NCBI RefSeq assembly: GCF_003369915.1
Contig: NC_046676.1
Location: 15,420,001 to 15,484,000, forward strand
Origin: Drosophila miranda
Taxonomy: Eukaryota > Arthropoda > Insecta > Diptera > Drosophilidae
Direction of reading: 5' to 3'
DNA length: 64,000 bases
This document shows, piece by piece, positions 46,301 through 58,749 of the stretch; position 1 is the first letter of the stretch, and every line of letters begins with the position of its first letter. The translations under genes were made by a program, and so were the position numbers. Below the pieces are notes generated by a model, which saw only the letters and a program-made list of their open reading frames with translations, had not been told where the DNA came from and did no database searches.

Positions 46301-49300
46301 CATTCGTTTGGGCTGCTGTTCCTGCCGGTCCTGTTCCTGTTTCCTTCGCTGTGGAACTAACAAATTCTGCATTTTCTCCGCTGTACATGTCAAAGACACA
46401 GAACATAGTTGGTAGTACACCGCTCCCATAGAGCGTGTGGCAAGAGTGTGGCATGCAGCAGAAGCAGCAGAACAATTTGCTCGAGACGTGACAATTTGCC
46501 AGCCATAACGAAGCTGCCAGCTCATGTGTGTGGCTGCTGGATGTGGTTCCGTCGCTGGATACGGCGTATTGTGGCTTACGGGTCTGTGTATGGGTCCTTT
46601 TCGTAGCTGGAATCACAGCTTTCATAAAGAAAGACAGAGTGCTGTGGCAAAATAATTTGAATTTTTAGTTTTTTCTATCCCGGAATCCCAGAACAATGCA
46701 GGCACTCTCGTGTTAGGGCCACGGTAACTCGTTTAGCCCTGATTTACTCCTGTTCCGCCCCACACAAATCCGATTAGTTTTCATTTGGCACGCACTCTAA
46801 ATGCAATACCTCTATCCTATGCGGTAGGGGCACCAAAGTCAAAGGGCACTCGAAAGCAAACTCAATCTACGCGGGTCCGTACTCACCATCATGTGGCACC
46901 AGCGGCAGGTGAGGCCTGTGATCCCGTGGTAGGCCTTAATGCGCTTGCGGCACTTCGAACAGCGTCCGTAGCAGTTGCCCTCCACCCAGTGGTGCAGCAG
47001 GTCCCCGCCGCACTTAGGCTTTTTCGACTTCACGTATGTGTTGATGCAGGAAGCTGGGGCATGCTGCACGCATCGCTCGTGGACCGTGTATTTGCACACT
47101 GTTGGGAGAGAGTGTAAATTCCATCAACGGAATAGCTAAAAGCACAATTTCTGTTGGTCAACTGGAGAGTGCCACCAGCACCAGTCAAAGCAGTTTGATA
47201 TGTGGCTCTGATGTTGCAGGTTTGTTTGGGAATATTTTGAATAAAGTTTTTGTTCTTCTACCAATACTAGCTAGCCCTTTGTTCAAAGTTCCCGCGAACG
47301 AGTGTAATGTTAAAGCTGTAAAGTTTCATCTGTTTATCTGTAGGAATTGAAAACTTTATCCCCAAAAGACGGCTCGCGGCTGCTCTGAGTCGCGGACTGT
47401 CAGGGTCAGTCGGACCATTCTGAATCAAATTTATGCAAAACGGTCTCTAATCTTGAAATGGTTGAGTGCCATTTGAAACGCACAAGCTATCAGATGGAGC
47501 CCAGGTATGTTGTCGATAGACATTCTGCACTGGAGCAGACAATTTCCTCAAGGCAGATCGAAAACAGTGACGGAGGGAGGGATACTTACACACACAGCAG
47601 AGACCCTTCTTTCCCAGGCCCACCAGCATGTTGAGGCACAGGTTGCAGTAAGCCGGCTTGCTGAAGTGCTTCAAGCGCCACACGTGAATGCCGTCCTCCT
47701 TGAGTGTGGTGCTGTCGACACCTGCATCGGAATGGAGACGGAGACACATAGAAAGAGAGGTTGAAAAGTTGTCACTTTGCATGAGCGTGCAACGGAGTAC
47801 GAGGCTCGAGTGACGGAGGATGTTTTTATCTTCTCTTATTTTTTTGTGAACGCTGGCAGCTCTGCAAATGACTTGATTATTACGGCAGCAGCCAACCAGC
47901 CACAGCCAACCAGCCACAGGGCAGACGGCCGGAGGAGGGGGAGGAGAAGGAAGTGAGGGAGCAGAACACTTGGGAGTAGCAGCTGGCAGATTACCCACCT
48001 AGGAGCACGAGGAGTGGAATGGTTGTCATGCCACCCCGCTGCCACTCATCCAGGGAAACGGTGCCATCGGCGTCGTAGTCAATTTCAACCATCATATCTT
48101 GCAGTATCTGTAAGTAGAGAACAGAGGATGTTCCGGATTGCAGTGACTCTTAAAGTGGAAGCTGAATAAGCTAATTTTCAAATAAAATATAAAAGATCCC
48201 AAGTGGAAGATGAAATCAAAATGTGCTTCTCCAAAGCAAAAGGAAAGGAAACTCCGGAAAATAGATTCGCTAAGCAGAGGAGCCTTGTCGGATCGATTTC
48301 GTAGCCTTGTAGCATAAAATATTCTTGGGAGGTTGGCCGACTCTTATACAGAAATGTATTCCACCTCCGAGTCCATTTGCTGTTTCTTGGGGAATTTCAT
48401 ATTCAGCCCGGAAATGAATTTCAGAATTATGCAACTCATTAAGTGCTTTGATTATTTTGTGGCCCTGACGCAAAAAAGCCCCCGATAGTATGGGGAAAGG
48501 GCTGATCCCAACATGCCCTACGCCCTTCGCCCTTCGCCCGGCTGAAGCAAGCAAAAATATTTTGATTAAAATATTTTCTGTGTCTGCTTAGAATTTAAAG
48601 TATGTTTCGGCAGCCCAGTCGGGAAGTCATGATGGAAAAGAGACTGGAACTTCAACGGTTCTCCCTAGTCTGGGACTACGAGAACGAGGACGAGTACCGT
48701 ACCCAAAGGAACGGCAGCAAAAACCGGGAAACGGGGGGGAATGGGGAATGGGGAATTGTGCTGGATTCATTCGGCCATAGCCAGGGGTAGTTTGTTAATT
48801 GAGTTTTGTGGCGCTTTGACTTTATTTGCGGTCGCAATTCTCCCTCAGCTTTTTTCTTCGCATATTCTTGCTGTTTTTCCTGGCTTTCGCGGCTTAGAGC
48901 GTGTTCCATCTACTATTGCTGTTGTTGTGGCTGTTGCTGATGTCGGGGGCAAAACTATTAAGTCGCCTATGTGCTGTCAGTTGTGGCAGCTCCACAAATT
49001 TGCGGTTGAAATGGAAACCGAGTCGGGGCAACACAAAGTTGAATGTCCAACAATAAAAGGAAATTAATTTCAAGGGGTTTGTTGCTTTTGTTTCGGTGCT
49101 GTTGCAGCTGAAAATGTTGGTAAGTAATTGAAAAAGTTTTATCGAGTGGATTGGGCCATTGAGGAGCGGGTTTTGTAAATCGTGACCACAAAAGAGCTTA
49201 TCGCACTGGTGGATGGACAAGGAGCGGGGCGGGTGATGTTCGAGTAAGTTGATTGCCAGTGCATTGATTGCGGCAGCAGTTGAGGTAATGCATTTTTAAT

Positions 49301-50863
49301 GTAAAACGGATTTAAAAGGTTCAGGTTCTTCAGTCCGGAAACCGAATCGCAATGGAATGGAGGAAACGGATGACAGGGAATCGTAATCGGAATCGTAATC
49401 GTAGTCGGAATCGGAATCAGAATCAGAAGCGCAATACGTCTGGGAAATGAGAGCCAACTTACCGGCCGCAGCTCGCTGACATCCCAGCCGAGGTATTCGG
49501 CTACGGCCATCATCTGATTGACAATGGCGTCCATTTCGGCGGTGTCCAGAACTCCATTGCTGTCCGTATCGTACAGCCGGAACATGACTGAAATGAAATG
49601 AAATGAAATGCAGTGCAACGCAATGAATAAATGAGTATCGGGGCGAAAGAGCAGGGACCAAGGTCTCACTCACATTCCAGCTTGTCCTCCGGCCGCCCAG
49701 CTTCGAGCAGTGATAAATAGCAGACGACATCCTTGAGCGCAACCTTAAGTGTCAGTGGATCAAAATGGGAAAGTTTTCGCGCCAAGAGCTTTATGTCCGC
49801 TGCAAAAGAAGGGGAGCATCGAGTGAGTGATACAGTGTGCGGCGAAAGTGTGTGCAAAGTGCATTCATTAAACACTGAGTGATGAAGTGCCTGTCCTGGC
49901 CTGTCCAGTCCAGTCCAGTTCCGCCCCTTGTGCAATCGACAGCTGACAGTAAGCTGATGCCGGACCTCATTATGCTAAATGTTAATTGCCGTCACTTGAC
50001 CAGAAGGATAACAATAATGGGAATGACAATGGCCATGGCTATGGGTTGGCGGCCAGCTCTTAATGAAATCTACGACCAGATTCCAAGTTCAATTTGCTTA
50101 GCAATTTAATGTGGAAACTTTCTCGCTAATATTTTGAGCCTGGGATAGCAAAAACTTTTCCCATCTCATGCTCCAAATGCTCCAATTTCGAGGCGCTCAA
50201 CTTTGCTTCTCGAATCATCATTTACTCTTTTTCTAATCAAATTTCGATATTGATTTTGTGTAGCGAGCATGCGGCAAAGTTAAAGACTTTGTAATTTCAA
50301 AATTTACGGAAATCAAAGGGAATTACTCGGAAAATCTGCAAGGAAGGAAGGTCCCGCACTCTGTCTTTGTGTGAGTGTGTAAATGAATGGCTTCCATCTT
50401 TTATAATTTTGACAGGCCATTTGTGAGTGTGTGTGTGTGTGCGCTGCTGCTGTGGATGTTGTAATATATATGATAATACTAATGCAGGAAGGCGGAAAGA
50501 CGCAGAAATGCGCCATAATTCCTCATAAGCTAGACAAACACCCAAGCAGATCCGGGTGGGAATAAGGGAATACGAGTATCTTTGGCTAATTATGTTTGCT
50601 TAATGGCGAAACGTTTGTTGGCAATAAATTAAAATATTTGCATCCACATACATATACAGCAACAAAGTTAATATTTGCCTTTGATATTAATAACTAAATG
50701 AGACCCGAAATTTGTCTTGGCCCGAGCGAGGGCTGTGCAAACGAGTGGCAGGATCAATGTCAACTTATTTGCTGGGATACGTTCGAACTAATAAATTTAA
50801 TTCCCTCGCACACAGATACGAGCAAAAGCAAAGCAAAACTAATCCAATTAGCGCTTTAGGCCA

Positions 50864-50903
<40 letters not shown>

Positions 50904-53900
50904 CGGCAAAGTGAAGCCCATGTTGTACTTAATATATAATGCTAATAGGAAATTCCTGCCGCTGCTCCACTTATTCGGCCTGGCGTTTGCCTTTTGCCTT
51001 CTGCCCCGAACCTAATATTCGGCCCGGACAATGCCAGCCGAAATGCCGGGAAAAATGCGTGAAACTGTTGGCCAACAGCGACAAAAGGACAAGACGCAAA
51101 AAAAAAGAGAGGCAAAAAAAAAATAAAATTTACGTTCATTAATCATTCTTGTACACATTTCAAACGAACCGAAATGAATGAAAGCAAAAAGGGAAACAAA
51201 ACGAGGCCAGACACCGAACGGAACAAGGGGGGAGCCCCATTTTGAATACCGAAGCCTCAGATACCCTCAAAGATCTACTGTTTCTATGGCACTCATTTTT
51301 TCTACGGTTTGTGTGATCAAATTCTCGTATATGTAGGTGTGTTACATATAGCAAAGTTCAGCAAGAAAGATGGAGTACTGAGGGGTACTTTGCAGGAATT
51401 TAGACCAGTGGAAATACCGATCCATAATACCTATATTTATGTATGCATTTTGTAAACCCTCATGCCTAATGGCATTGGATATTCTTTCTTCACTGCGTGG
51501 CAGACACCTGGTAAAAATCATAGTACCCCCCTGCTGCAAGGATATGAAATGGCAGAGAACAACGAAAAATTACGCTGCATACTTCCAGGCCGCAATTGCG
51601 CCCAGAGCCCGCGCTTTGTCTTTGTATGTGTGTCCGTTGGTTGAGTGTGTGTTGGCGAGGTAGTGTGGGTGCGGGTGTCTCGCAATAAATGTTAATTTAA
51701 CGCAGGCCCGAGCCTCCCATTTTACGAGTAGCGCCAGTGCCCGCGCCAGCGCCAGTTCGTGAAATGCAAAAATGTTTCTAATTGGGCGTTGATTTACGAC
51801 ACGATCCCTGAGACAAGAGAAGTTCCTTGGCTCCATTGTATTGGGGGGGGGAGCTGAGTCCGGATGAGGGTCTGCCTTCCGCCAAGTTCTGTGCCCCGTT
51901 CGGTTCCGTGCTCCCTGGTCCCGTGCTCTCTGCTCCTTGCTCCTTGCTCCATAATTTATGAACTCCTGACTTAGCGAAAAGTCCGCGCTGGCTTCCTTCC
52001 GCGCTGATGTCTGCTCTAAGGGTCTCGCGGTCCCCTAATTAGCAAGTTCACGAAAAACTTAACTAAGCAAATAAATGTACAGCAACGTGACTGCAGTCCC
52101 TGGCCGGCCAATGTTTGTGCACTTTAATTCGGGCAATCGTGAGGCATAGGGTAGCTGCCACTGCATCCACACATCACACGCTGATTGCACAATGGGCGCC
52201 TTAATTGGAAAGCGGCTCTCGTCGCCCGCTTGCACATGTTAATCAAAATTTCGCAGGACAAAAGGACAAAAGAAGCGGCGTTCGGGAGGGGGCAAAAGCT
52301 AATTAATACTCACTATCAATTTTGCAATTAACGGAATTGCTGCTCTTCTTCGAGGAATTGCGCGACATTTGCGAGTGGTTCGTCTGGGAGTGCGAGGGAC
52401 TCGAGTCCACGGAGCGGCGGGACGGATTGCTCGCCTGGAACATGCTGGGACCGCTGGCCAGAGGACTGGGCGTCACCGTCAGAATCGGATGAACGCTGCC
52501 TGTTGGGAAAGTCACGACAACGGAGTCATACGGATGTCGCCCCCGCTCTGGGACCTACTCACCCGTCTTGCTGGGATCGTGCGAGAGATGTCCGCCCAGC
52601 GAGTGCTGTAGCTTGTCGGTGATGCCATGGATTTTATCCACGAAGCTGATGCGTGCCTGGGTCTGGACCTCACCTCCGCCCCCGCCTCCGCTCCCGCCTG
52701 CACTGCACTGCGGCATCAGATCCGCAATGCTATTGATGTTCGGAATGGAGCCTAATTACGACCAGGATATGCGAGAGACGGAAAGATGGGAAGCCGAGAG
52801 AAATGTTGCGCAATTATTCACAGACACACATGAGACTGCAGATGGGATATGATGGGATGGGAATGGATGTGGGAAGAAGCTCTTACCCTTCGTGTGGGAC
52901 GTGACGGGTGCACAGGCAGCCGTACTGCTGATGGCGGCCATTTGATTGAGGGCCTTCCCGTGCAGCTGGGCCTGGGTGACAGTCGGCTTGAGGAAGGAAA
53001 CAAACAAATGCTTGGCCAGGTCCAGCGGCGCCTCGCAGTCGAGGAATGCGTCCAGGAAGCGTTTGAACCCATCGAAATCGATGTCCTGCGAAAGAGTTGA
53101 AAAATAAGTTTGGCTCATCCACTGATTTATGGCGGTTCCGGCAACGTCCGTCTCTGCTTCGTTTTGCCCCGCTTTAATAAGCCATTATAGTACACGATTT
53201 TTCGATTTTCGGTGGGAGTTTTTCCACCCGTTTTCCCCACACCCCACACCCCTTCCCCAACAACACCAACGCTAGACTCGTATATGTGTATGTATTTTCG
53301 CCAAGCCACTCACAAGTGACAAGCTAAAGTGTGTGCAAAACCCTCCAGTCAGGGATTGTCAGTTCTTCCTCGCTGCCTGGCAAATGTTTGCCAGCATCTT
53401 CTTTTAGCCAACTTTTACGAGCGGTATCGGGTTGAAAATGTAGTGGAGTGACTGGTGGTGGGAGTGGCAGAGCGGCTGCTTATGCAACATAATATGTTGA
53501 CGTTGTTAAGGCGAGGAACACTTTGCAGTTGGCTCCAATAAAAGGCTCCCATATCTCATCCTGTTTTATTGTCAAGAGGAGAAGGAGCCCGGGCTATTGC
53601 TGGTAACGGAGCGTATGATTAATATTCCCTTCTTGACAGATTCACTGGCGGATCTTCTCTGCCATTTAGCGGAATTTTCTGCAGCAAAGTATTATTTTCT
53701 CTTCTGCTCTCAGATTGAAATTTGATGAAAGTTACCACTTTATTATCCCCCCATTGATGTCCATAATAATGCCTAATTTGAGCGGTAATTTTCCCCTACA
53801 GCGTGGACAAATATTGCCCAATGTACTCGTGTGCTCTTAGAATTCATAATTCCTTGGCAACCATTTTATTTACATTTGTCCGGCACGCACTTTTACACGC

Positions 53901-56900
53901 TGAAAAACAAAAGTTCCCATAAATAGGAGCCCTGTCTGTCCGCTTCTGCCGTACGTGCCGGGGAATGTCCCCGAAGGATCTGCCGCCTCTTCTTTATTTG
54001 CCATCCGAGGCAAGGTGGGCCAGTTCCAGTACTCAGACTCTGGGCATTGGGCCAGTTGTTATGAATGCAGAACAGAACCTGGACAAATATGGGGATCGGG
54101 GCAAATTACGTGTCAACACCACGTGTAATGTCAATACACTGACAGCTGCGTCGCGATGCTGGAATCAGCAACGCCCTGGGAATGGGCAGGGGGTTTTAAG
54201 AGTGCCAATGGGGCCTGGATATGGGGATGACATTGATAGACGCCGACTGGCACTGACATTGATAGACGTTTCATTAGCAGGTTGCACACGCACAAAGTCG
54301 CTCTCTGGATTTTACAGTCTACAGTCTGTTCCGGGGATAGCTGCTAATCAAGACCCGCAGACAGGGGTATTAAATGCGTAACACGATAATCAGATTAGGG
54401 GATACCAGCAGCAATAGAAATAGTAGCGGCTATCCGCTGAAATATCTTCCCTCATTATCAGACCCATCTCATGCTTCTATCCAGCAACGGCTTTCCCTTT
54501 TCATCGCTTTAAATTTCGAAACATAAAACAACTTCAATGATGGCTGTGGGCGAAACTGAGAGCCAAAGTGAGTCGAGGTTTTGTTTTACACAGCCACTGT
54601 CCTGCTGCCCAGCTTCTGCTGCTGCTGAGCGTCGCTATTATGAGACCAAATACAAGAAAATGGAAATTTATACTCATGTTGGTGGCGGCAACAGCAGCCA
54701 GCATCCAGCATCCAGCAACCAGGCGGAGCAGCACGAGCACTAGCTGCTGGTAATAGCAACAATAGGTCCGAAAGCAAACTGGTTGAGGCAGTCGAGCGCA
54801 AATGGCAACGACATACCCAAGTGGAGCTACATGGTCACATACGATCCGAAACAAAAGCACACACACACACACACACACACAGTTACACATAAATTACAAC
54901 ACTCTCGCATACAAACACTATAATAATGGCGCGAATTGCGTTAGCAAAATTTATTTAAGCAGCGAACAGGGGAGCCTCTTACTCCTCTCTCTCTCTCTCT
55001 CTCTTTGTCTTTCTCTCTCGCTCCCCCACTCTCTTTATTCCCTTCGCTGCTATCTCCATACATGTGACAGTGCGTTGCTATGCGTGAGCGCGTGGCCTAA
55101 TGAATAAATATTCAAGACCATTTTGGGCGTTCGGTGCGGTGCGGTGCGGTGCGTATGCGTGATATTCATTACATTCCCTAATCACACATACGCACACATG
55201 AGCACATGTGCTACATGAGAGATGTTCGGTTCAGGCCATTTGGCACTCAACTCCAGCGAACGGGGACTGGGGACTGGGGACTGGAGAATGGGGGGTTGGA
55301 GTGGGAATCTAATCTGTGCTCTGCATTCATTATGCATTGCACACTTTCGAGCATAAATGATGTACACGCCCCTCAGGACGAGCGAAGGAAAGAAGTTCCC
55401 CCATGCTATCATGTTACACTTTTATAGAAAGCATTCTTTTGGCAGAACATCTAATGACAGACTGCAATGGCAATCGTTCCAACCTGAGAAAGGACTCTTA
55501 ATTAACTTAATTGGAACCCACCCACATCGATACCTAAAAACCCGACACCGACTTCGACTTCGCCTTCGACATCGACCTAAGTCCACAGTTGAGGGCGAAA
55601 AAACCTGGTCCACACACTCGTAAGCTGCTTTTCCCGTCCCGTACTGACAGCTCAATTCATTTCAGTCGTTGAAATATTTACAGGAATTACATTCGCTCAG
55701 GAAAATTCCTAGCAACAGAAGAGGACGGCGGAACAGCAAACAGGGAGCGATGAAAGTCCATGTACAGCTGCAGTGGCAGCCGCGTTGTGAGGCGAATTCC
55801 ATGTGTTGCAGAGCAAAAATATTCCTTCCGCTTCAATGGCAGCATTCGGGGCGGATCGGGTGGGGCTTTGGGGAGATGAAAACTTAATTATACTTTTTCC
55901 AATTCGTTACGCTTCGAAAAGAGAAAAAAACGATGATATACCGGAGCAGATAGCGTAGCTAGAATATCGGGAATTTGGGATTTCGATTGCGGTTTGAACT
56001 TGCATATGTTTTTTCACCTTGAACGTATCGGATTCTGCGGGCTATTCAAAGCCATGGAACATGCATGTAGCTAAAAAGGCTCTTTAAATAAATAGTATTG
56101 CAATGAAAAATGAGAGTCCCTTCAATGAATGCGAATACAAAAAGTTCCTTTCGGAACACTAAATATTTTATTTCAAAAGTGCTCCAGGAACCTTATGAGA
56201 CTGCAGCTCTTTATGGTTTTGGGCATCACAGGGGTATCAAGTATTTTTAACCATTCTCGTTCGTACAAAAAACTACAATAGAAATCAAGATGTGTGTCCT
56301 TATGTCTCCTCCTCCACAGACTACTGCTCTTCCTGGAAACCCTCTGCAAATTGATGGAATTGCATGCATTTTCAAATTAATTTACTATGTACGAGCCCTC
56401 CTGAGTATTCAGTGAGAGGTGGTCCTGGTACAGGGACGAGCTGGAGTCCGGCTCAATGGGATTCGATTTCAAGTCGGAATTCAGCCGTAAACTTGAAAAG
56501 TCTGTGATTTATTGTACGTAGAAGGAGATTTACTTTCAATCTTTCACTCTGCCTGTCCCTACCTTGGCCCGTGTCCCGTGTCCCTGGCGAACCACCCCCA
56601 GGCCCAAATCCTCTCCATATCCGACATTCAATTGTATATGCTCCACGTCAGTCTGTCTGTCTTGCTGGCAGTCTGTGCGTGTGTCTCCGTCTCCCATCCC
56701 CAACTGTGGGCCATTGGAGTTAGTACTCAGATTGGGGATTATAATGTAACCCGAGCTAAATCCCTGACTTGTGTTGCCTTGAGAAGGATGTGCGCACTTC
56801 ATCGGTGTTGAATTAATTTCAGTTTCGGGGCATGCCACTTACCCCATCTGGTATGCACTTGGGCGTGGCCGAGGGGGCACTGGGCGAGCAAAACTCCCGG

Positions 56901-58744
56901 AGCACATCCTGCAGCTTGCGTGTGGAATCTGCAAGAGAAACAAACAAGAGAAAATTGTGCAGAGCGTAAGACAAGGATTATGCAAAGTTCCAGTTCCAGT
57001 CTCAGTCTCAGTCCCCACTCAAGTGTAACTGCAACTGGGCGAGTGGCACGAAACATGCTCCATGGGCACATGGACTCACGTCAATTGGTCAACTGGCGCC
57101 AGTGGAATCGACGACTTAAGTGGGCCCGGTTGGTTTCCAAAGGCGGGACAGAGGATACACGTAGAACGGTAGCGCGTGGCAAGGACAATTAACTAATGGA
57201 AAACAAGGTGCGTGTAGGGTAGGAGGAATGCAGGTGGGTAGGAATGTAGGAGTGGGTGTACATGTGGTTGCGTGGCTGTGTGAGTTTGAGTTGCCTGAGA
57301 AGCCGCAGCCAAGCAGCCCCTCCTTGGAGTCCACACCACGGGGTGGCCTAAATGTTGCACTCAGGGTTTTATTAACTTAATGAGAGGGAGAGAGCTGTGG
57401 TGCGGGTAGCCGCAAGAGTGTCTGCACCGGAGGACTCCACTCACCGGGCTCCCAGCTGCGTGATCCCTGCTTCCCAGCCAGACCAGCTGCTGCTGACAGT
57501 TTTGATGGACTCCACCTGCCGCCACCTGCCTCCACCTCATTCCTTGAACGGCACACCAATGTGCACCTGCAGCTCTAGCCAGCCGTGTATGTGGACACGG
57601 GGGCTACACCCCCTCGCACCTGGCACGTGGCGTTCCCTTCGGTTTTTCCTCGAAATGTGTTTTTCAAAGATTCTTATTAACGTCAGTGGTCTGACAGAAC
57701 TGCTTCCAGCTGGCAGGGATTACTGCGCGGCAGGACTACTTCTAAGAGATTGCAGTTCCAAGAACGAAAGCAAACAGCACATGAACCAACAATGCCCTTC
57801 CCAGAACCCCACCCTGTCTGTGTCTGCTCTTTCTGCAATATTCTATAATCTATAAGCTCAACGCTCCCATTTGCCATTTCGTTTAATTCCCCCAGACGGA
57901 CAGCGCAGGGATGCGCATCCCCCTAAAGTAGACTACTTTGCCATGTCAAACAGCTCTGATGCAGTCCTTTCGGACGGGCATCAAACAGTGACAGCCATAA
58001 CTCAGTGAACCGAGAGAGGCATGTGCATGGGAGGGGGGAGGTGTGTGCAACGGAAAAAATACAGAATGCGTGTAAGAACGCATAAGTATACTCCCTGACG
58101 TCGGAAACGCTTCCTTCTTTTCTGTTGCATATATGTACTGTGTACCCTTGATCTCCTTGATTAATGGGTATCGATTTTTAAAAGGTTGCATCGCCTTCTT
58201 CTCGAACCGCTGCTCAAGGACAAGCTCTGCTACAGTTTAAGGGTAAGAAATTTGGCTTTAAGCTGAATAGAATGGGTATTGCTGTCAATACCATGCAGGC
58301 GAACTTTATTTCTTGACATTTAATTACAATTTTCCTCTGTCTAGGGCATGCATTATGCAAAAATAAGGAGGCAAACCTTTTTTTGTCATTCAGCTGAAAT
58401 TGACATGCAATCAAGGCAATTACAAGAATTGGTATCTGCTGATTGGCAGCGGCGAAATAAATTAAGTTATTGAGAGAGCATGTGATCGGTTATGGCTTCC
58501 ATTTACAAAGGGGCAAAGCCATCGGATGTTTCGCCGGAAGGAAATGCATTTTAATTGGTATTGTGTCGGAGTCGGGGTCGGGGCCGGGGGTCGGGGGTCG
58601 GGGTCGGGCATATGGTGGGATGATGATGAATGTGACATGGCCAATTGATTGGCTGCGGAACTTACATGAGGCCAACTCCTGCAGCTGCAGGAACTCGCGC
58701 GGCGACAATTTATCCCATTTCGTTGGTGCCACGCCAATATTCAT
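38080..58744 (-). CDS. Dgk: Type I diacylglycerol kinase, 1242 aa, 19 coding exons
   Basis: It phosphorylates diacylglycerol to phosphatidic acid, ending DAG/PKC signalling. Exons: 58744-58666, 56928-56843, 53085-52887, 52751-52563, 52499-52314, 49799-49674, 49587-49463, 48107-47999, 47721-47590, 47098-46887, 45578-45447, 45234-45045, 44983-44897, 44834-44623, 44170-43163, 38979-38824, 38698-38470, 38411-38230, 38169-38080 (3729 nt). Recoverin-homology region [20 protein letters not shown] at the N-terminus, interrupted by a Ser/Gly-rich insert. Two EF hands ([12 protein letters not shown], about aa 295; [12 protein letters not shown], about aa 340). Two C1 zinc fingers ([20 protein letters not shown], about aa 377-427; CKKRI-type second finger, about aa 447-500). 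Catalytic domain [15 protein letters not shown], with GGDGTVGW at about aa 605, and [17 protein letters not shown] long low-complexity insert (one 1008-nt exon) precedes the accessory domain NNYFSVGV to THKNQVPML. The ATG-bearing exon has an acceptor upstream, so 5' UTR exons lie further 5'. Confidence 0.96.
38980..43162 (-). other. Large Dgk intron (4.2 kb)
   Basis: Non-coding on inspection. It contains a GAGTAC repeat at 39714-39736 (two TACGAGTA copies), a CACGG repeat at 40962-40980 and CT/GCC-rich simple sequence near 42085-42240. No nested gene is supported. Confidence 0.6.
43163..44170 (-). repeat. Low-complexity coding insert in Dgk (single 336-codon exon)
   Basis: This exon separates the catalytic and accessory kinase domains. 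It encodes poly-Gln-like [13 protein letters not shown], acidic [10 protein letters not shown] and an Asn-Ser run made by a GTTGCT hexamer (plus strand, about 43340-43370). The reading frame is clean through all repeats. The insert is probably disordered. Such repeat tracts vary in length between species and between individuals. Confidence 0.85.
44306..44336 (+). repeat. ACCAGG hexanucleotide repeat in a Dgk intron
   Basis: Five consecutive ACCAGG units lie in the short intron between 44171 and 44622. No function is implied. Confidence 0.9.
45579..46886 (-). other. Dgk intron (1.3 kb)
   Basis: I see no exon, repeat family or regulatory block that I can name in this intron, apart from short AT-rich tracts. 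Confidence 0.5.
48108..49462 (-). other. Dgk intron between the two EF-hand exons (1.35 kb)
   Basis: A TCGGAA/TCGTAA hexamer run lies at about 49380-49428 near the splice donor side. The remainder is non-coding. Confidence 0.6.
49800..52313 (-). other. Dgk intron (2.5 kb) with CA repeat
   Basis: A CA dinucleotide repeat lies at 50867-50898 (16 units), a short GT run at about 50423-50440, and TACGAGTA octamers at 50571 and 51723. No exon is supported. Confidence 0.6.
50867..50898 (+). repeat. (CA)16 microsatellite
   Basis: An uninterrupted CA repeat in a Dgk intron, a likely length-polymorphic marker. Confidence 0.95.
53086..56842 (-). other. Dgk intron (3.8 kb)
   Basis: Simple repeats: (CA)12 at 54858-54881, a CT run at 54985-55004, GTGCG units at 55133-55153 and GGGGACT units at about 55261-55283. 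No nested gene is seen. Confidence 0.6.
54858..54881 (+). repeat. (CA)12 microsatellite
   Basis: A perfect CA repeat, 104 nt upstream of a CT repeat (54985-55004), in the same intron. Confidence 0.93.
56929..58665 (-). other. Dgk intron (1.7 kb)
   Basis: Contains a GGGGTCGG-type G-rich run at about 58567-58608 close to the first coding exon. Otherwise nothing that I recognise. Confidence 0.5.
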
Positions 58745-58749
58745 GTTGC

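Noticed and set aside
44893-49935. Several separate minus-strand frames that look like independent small genes
   Set aside because: They are exons of Dgk with read-through into introns; phases and family matches join them into one gene.
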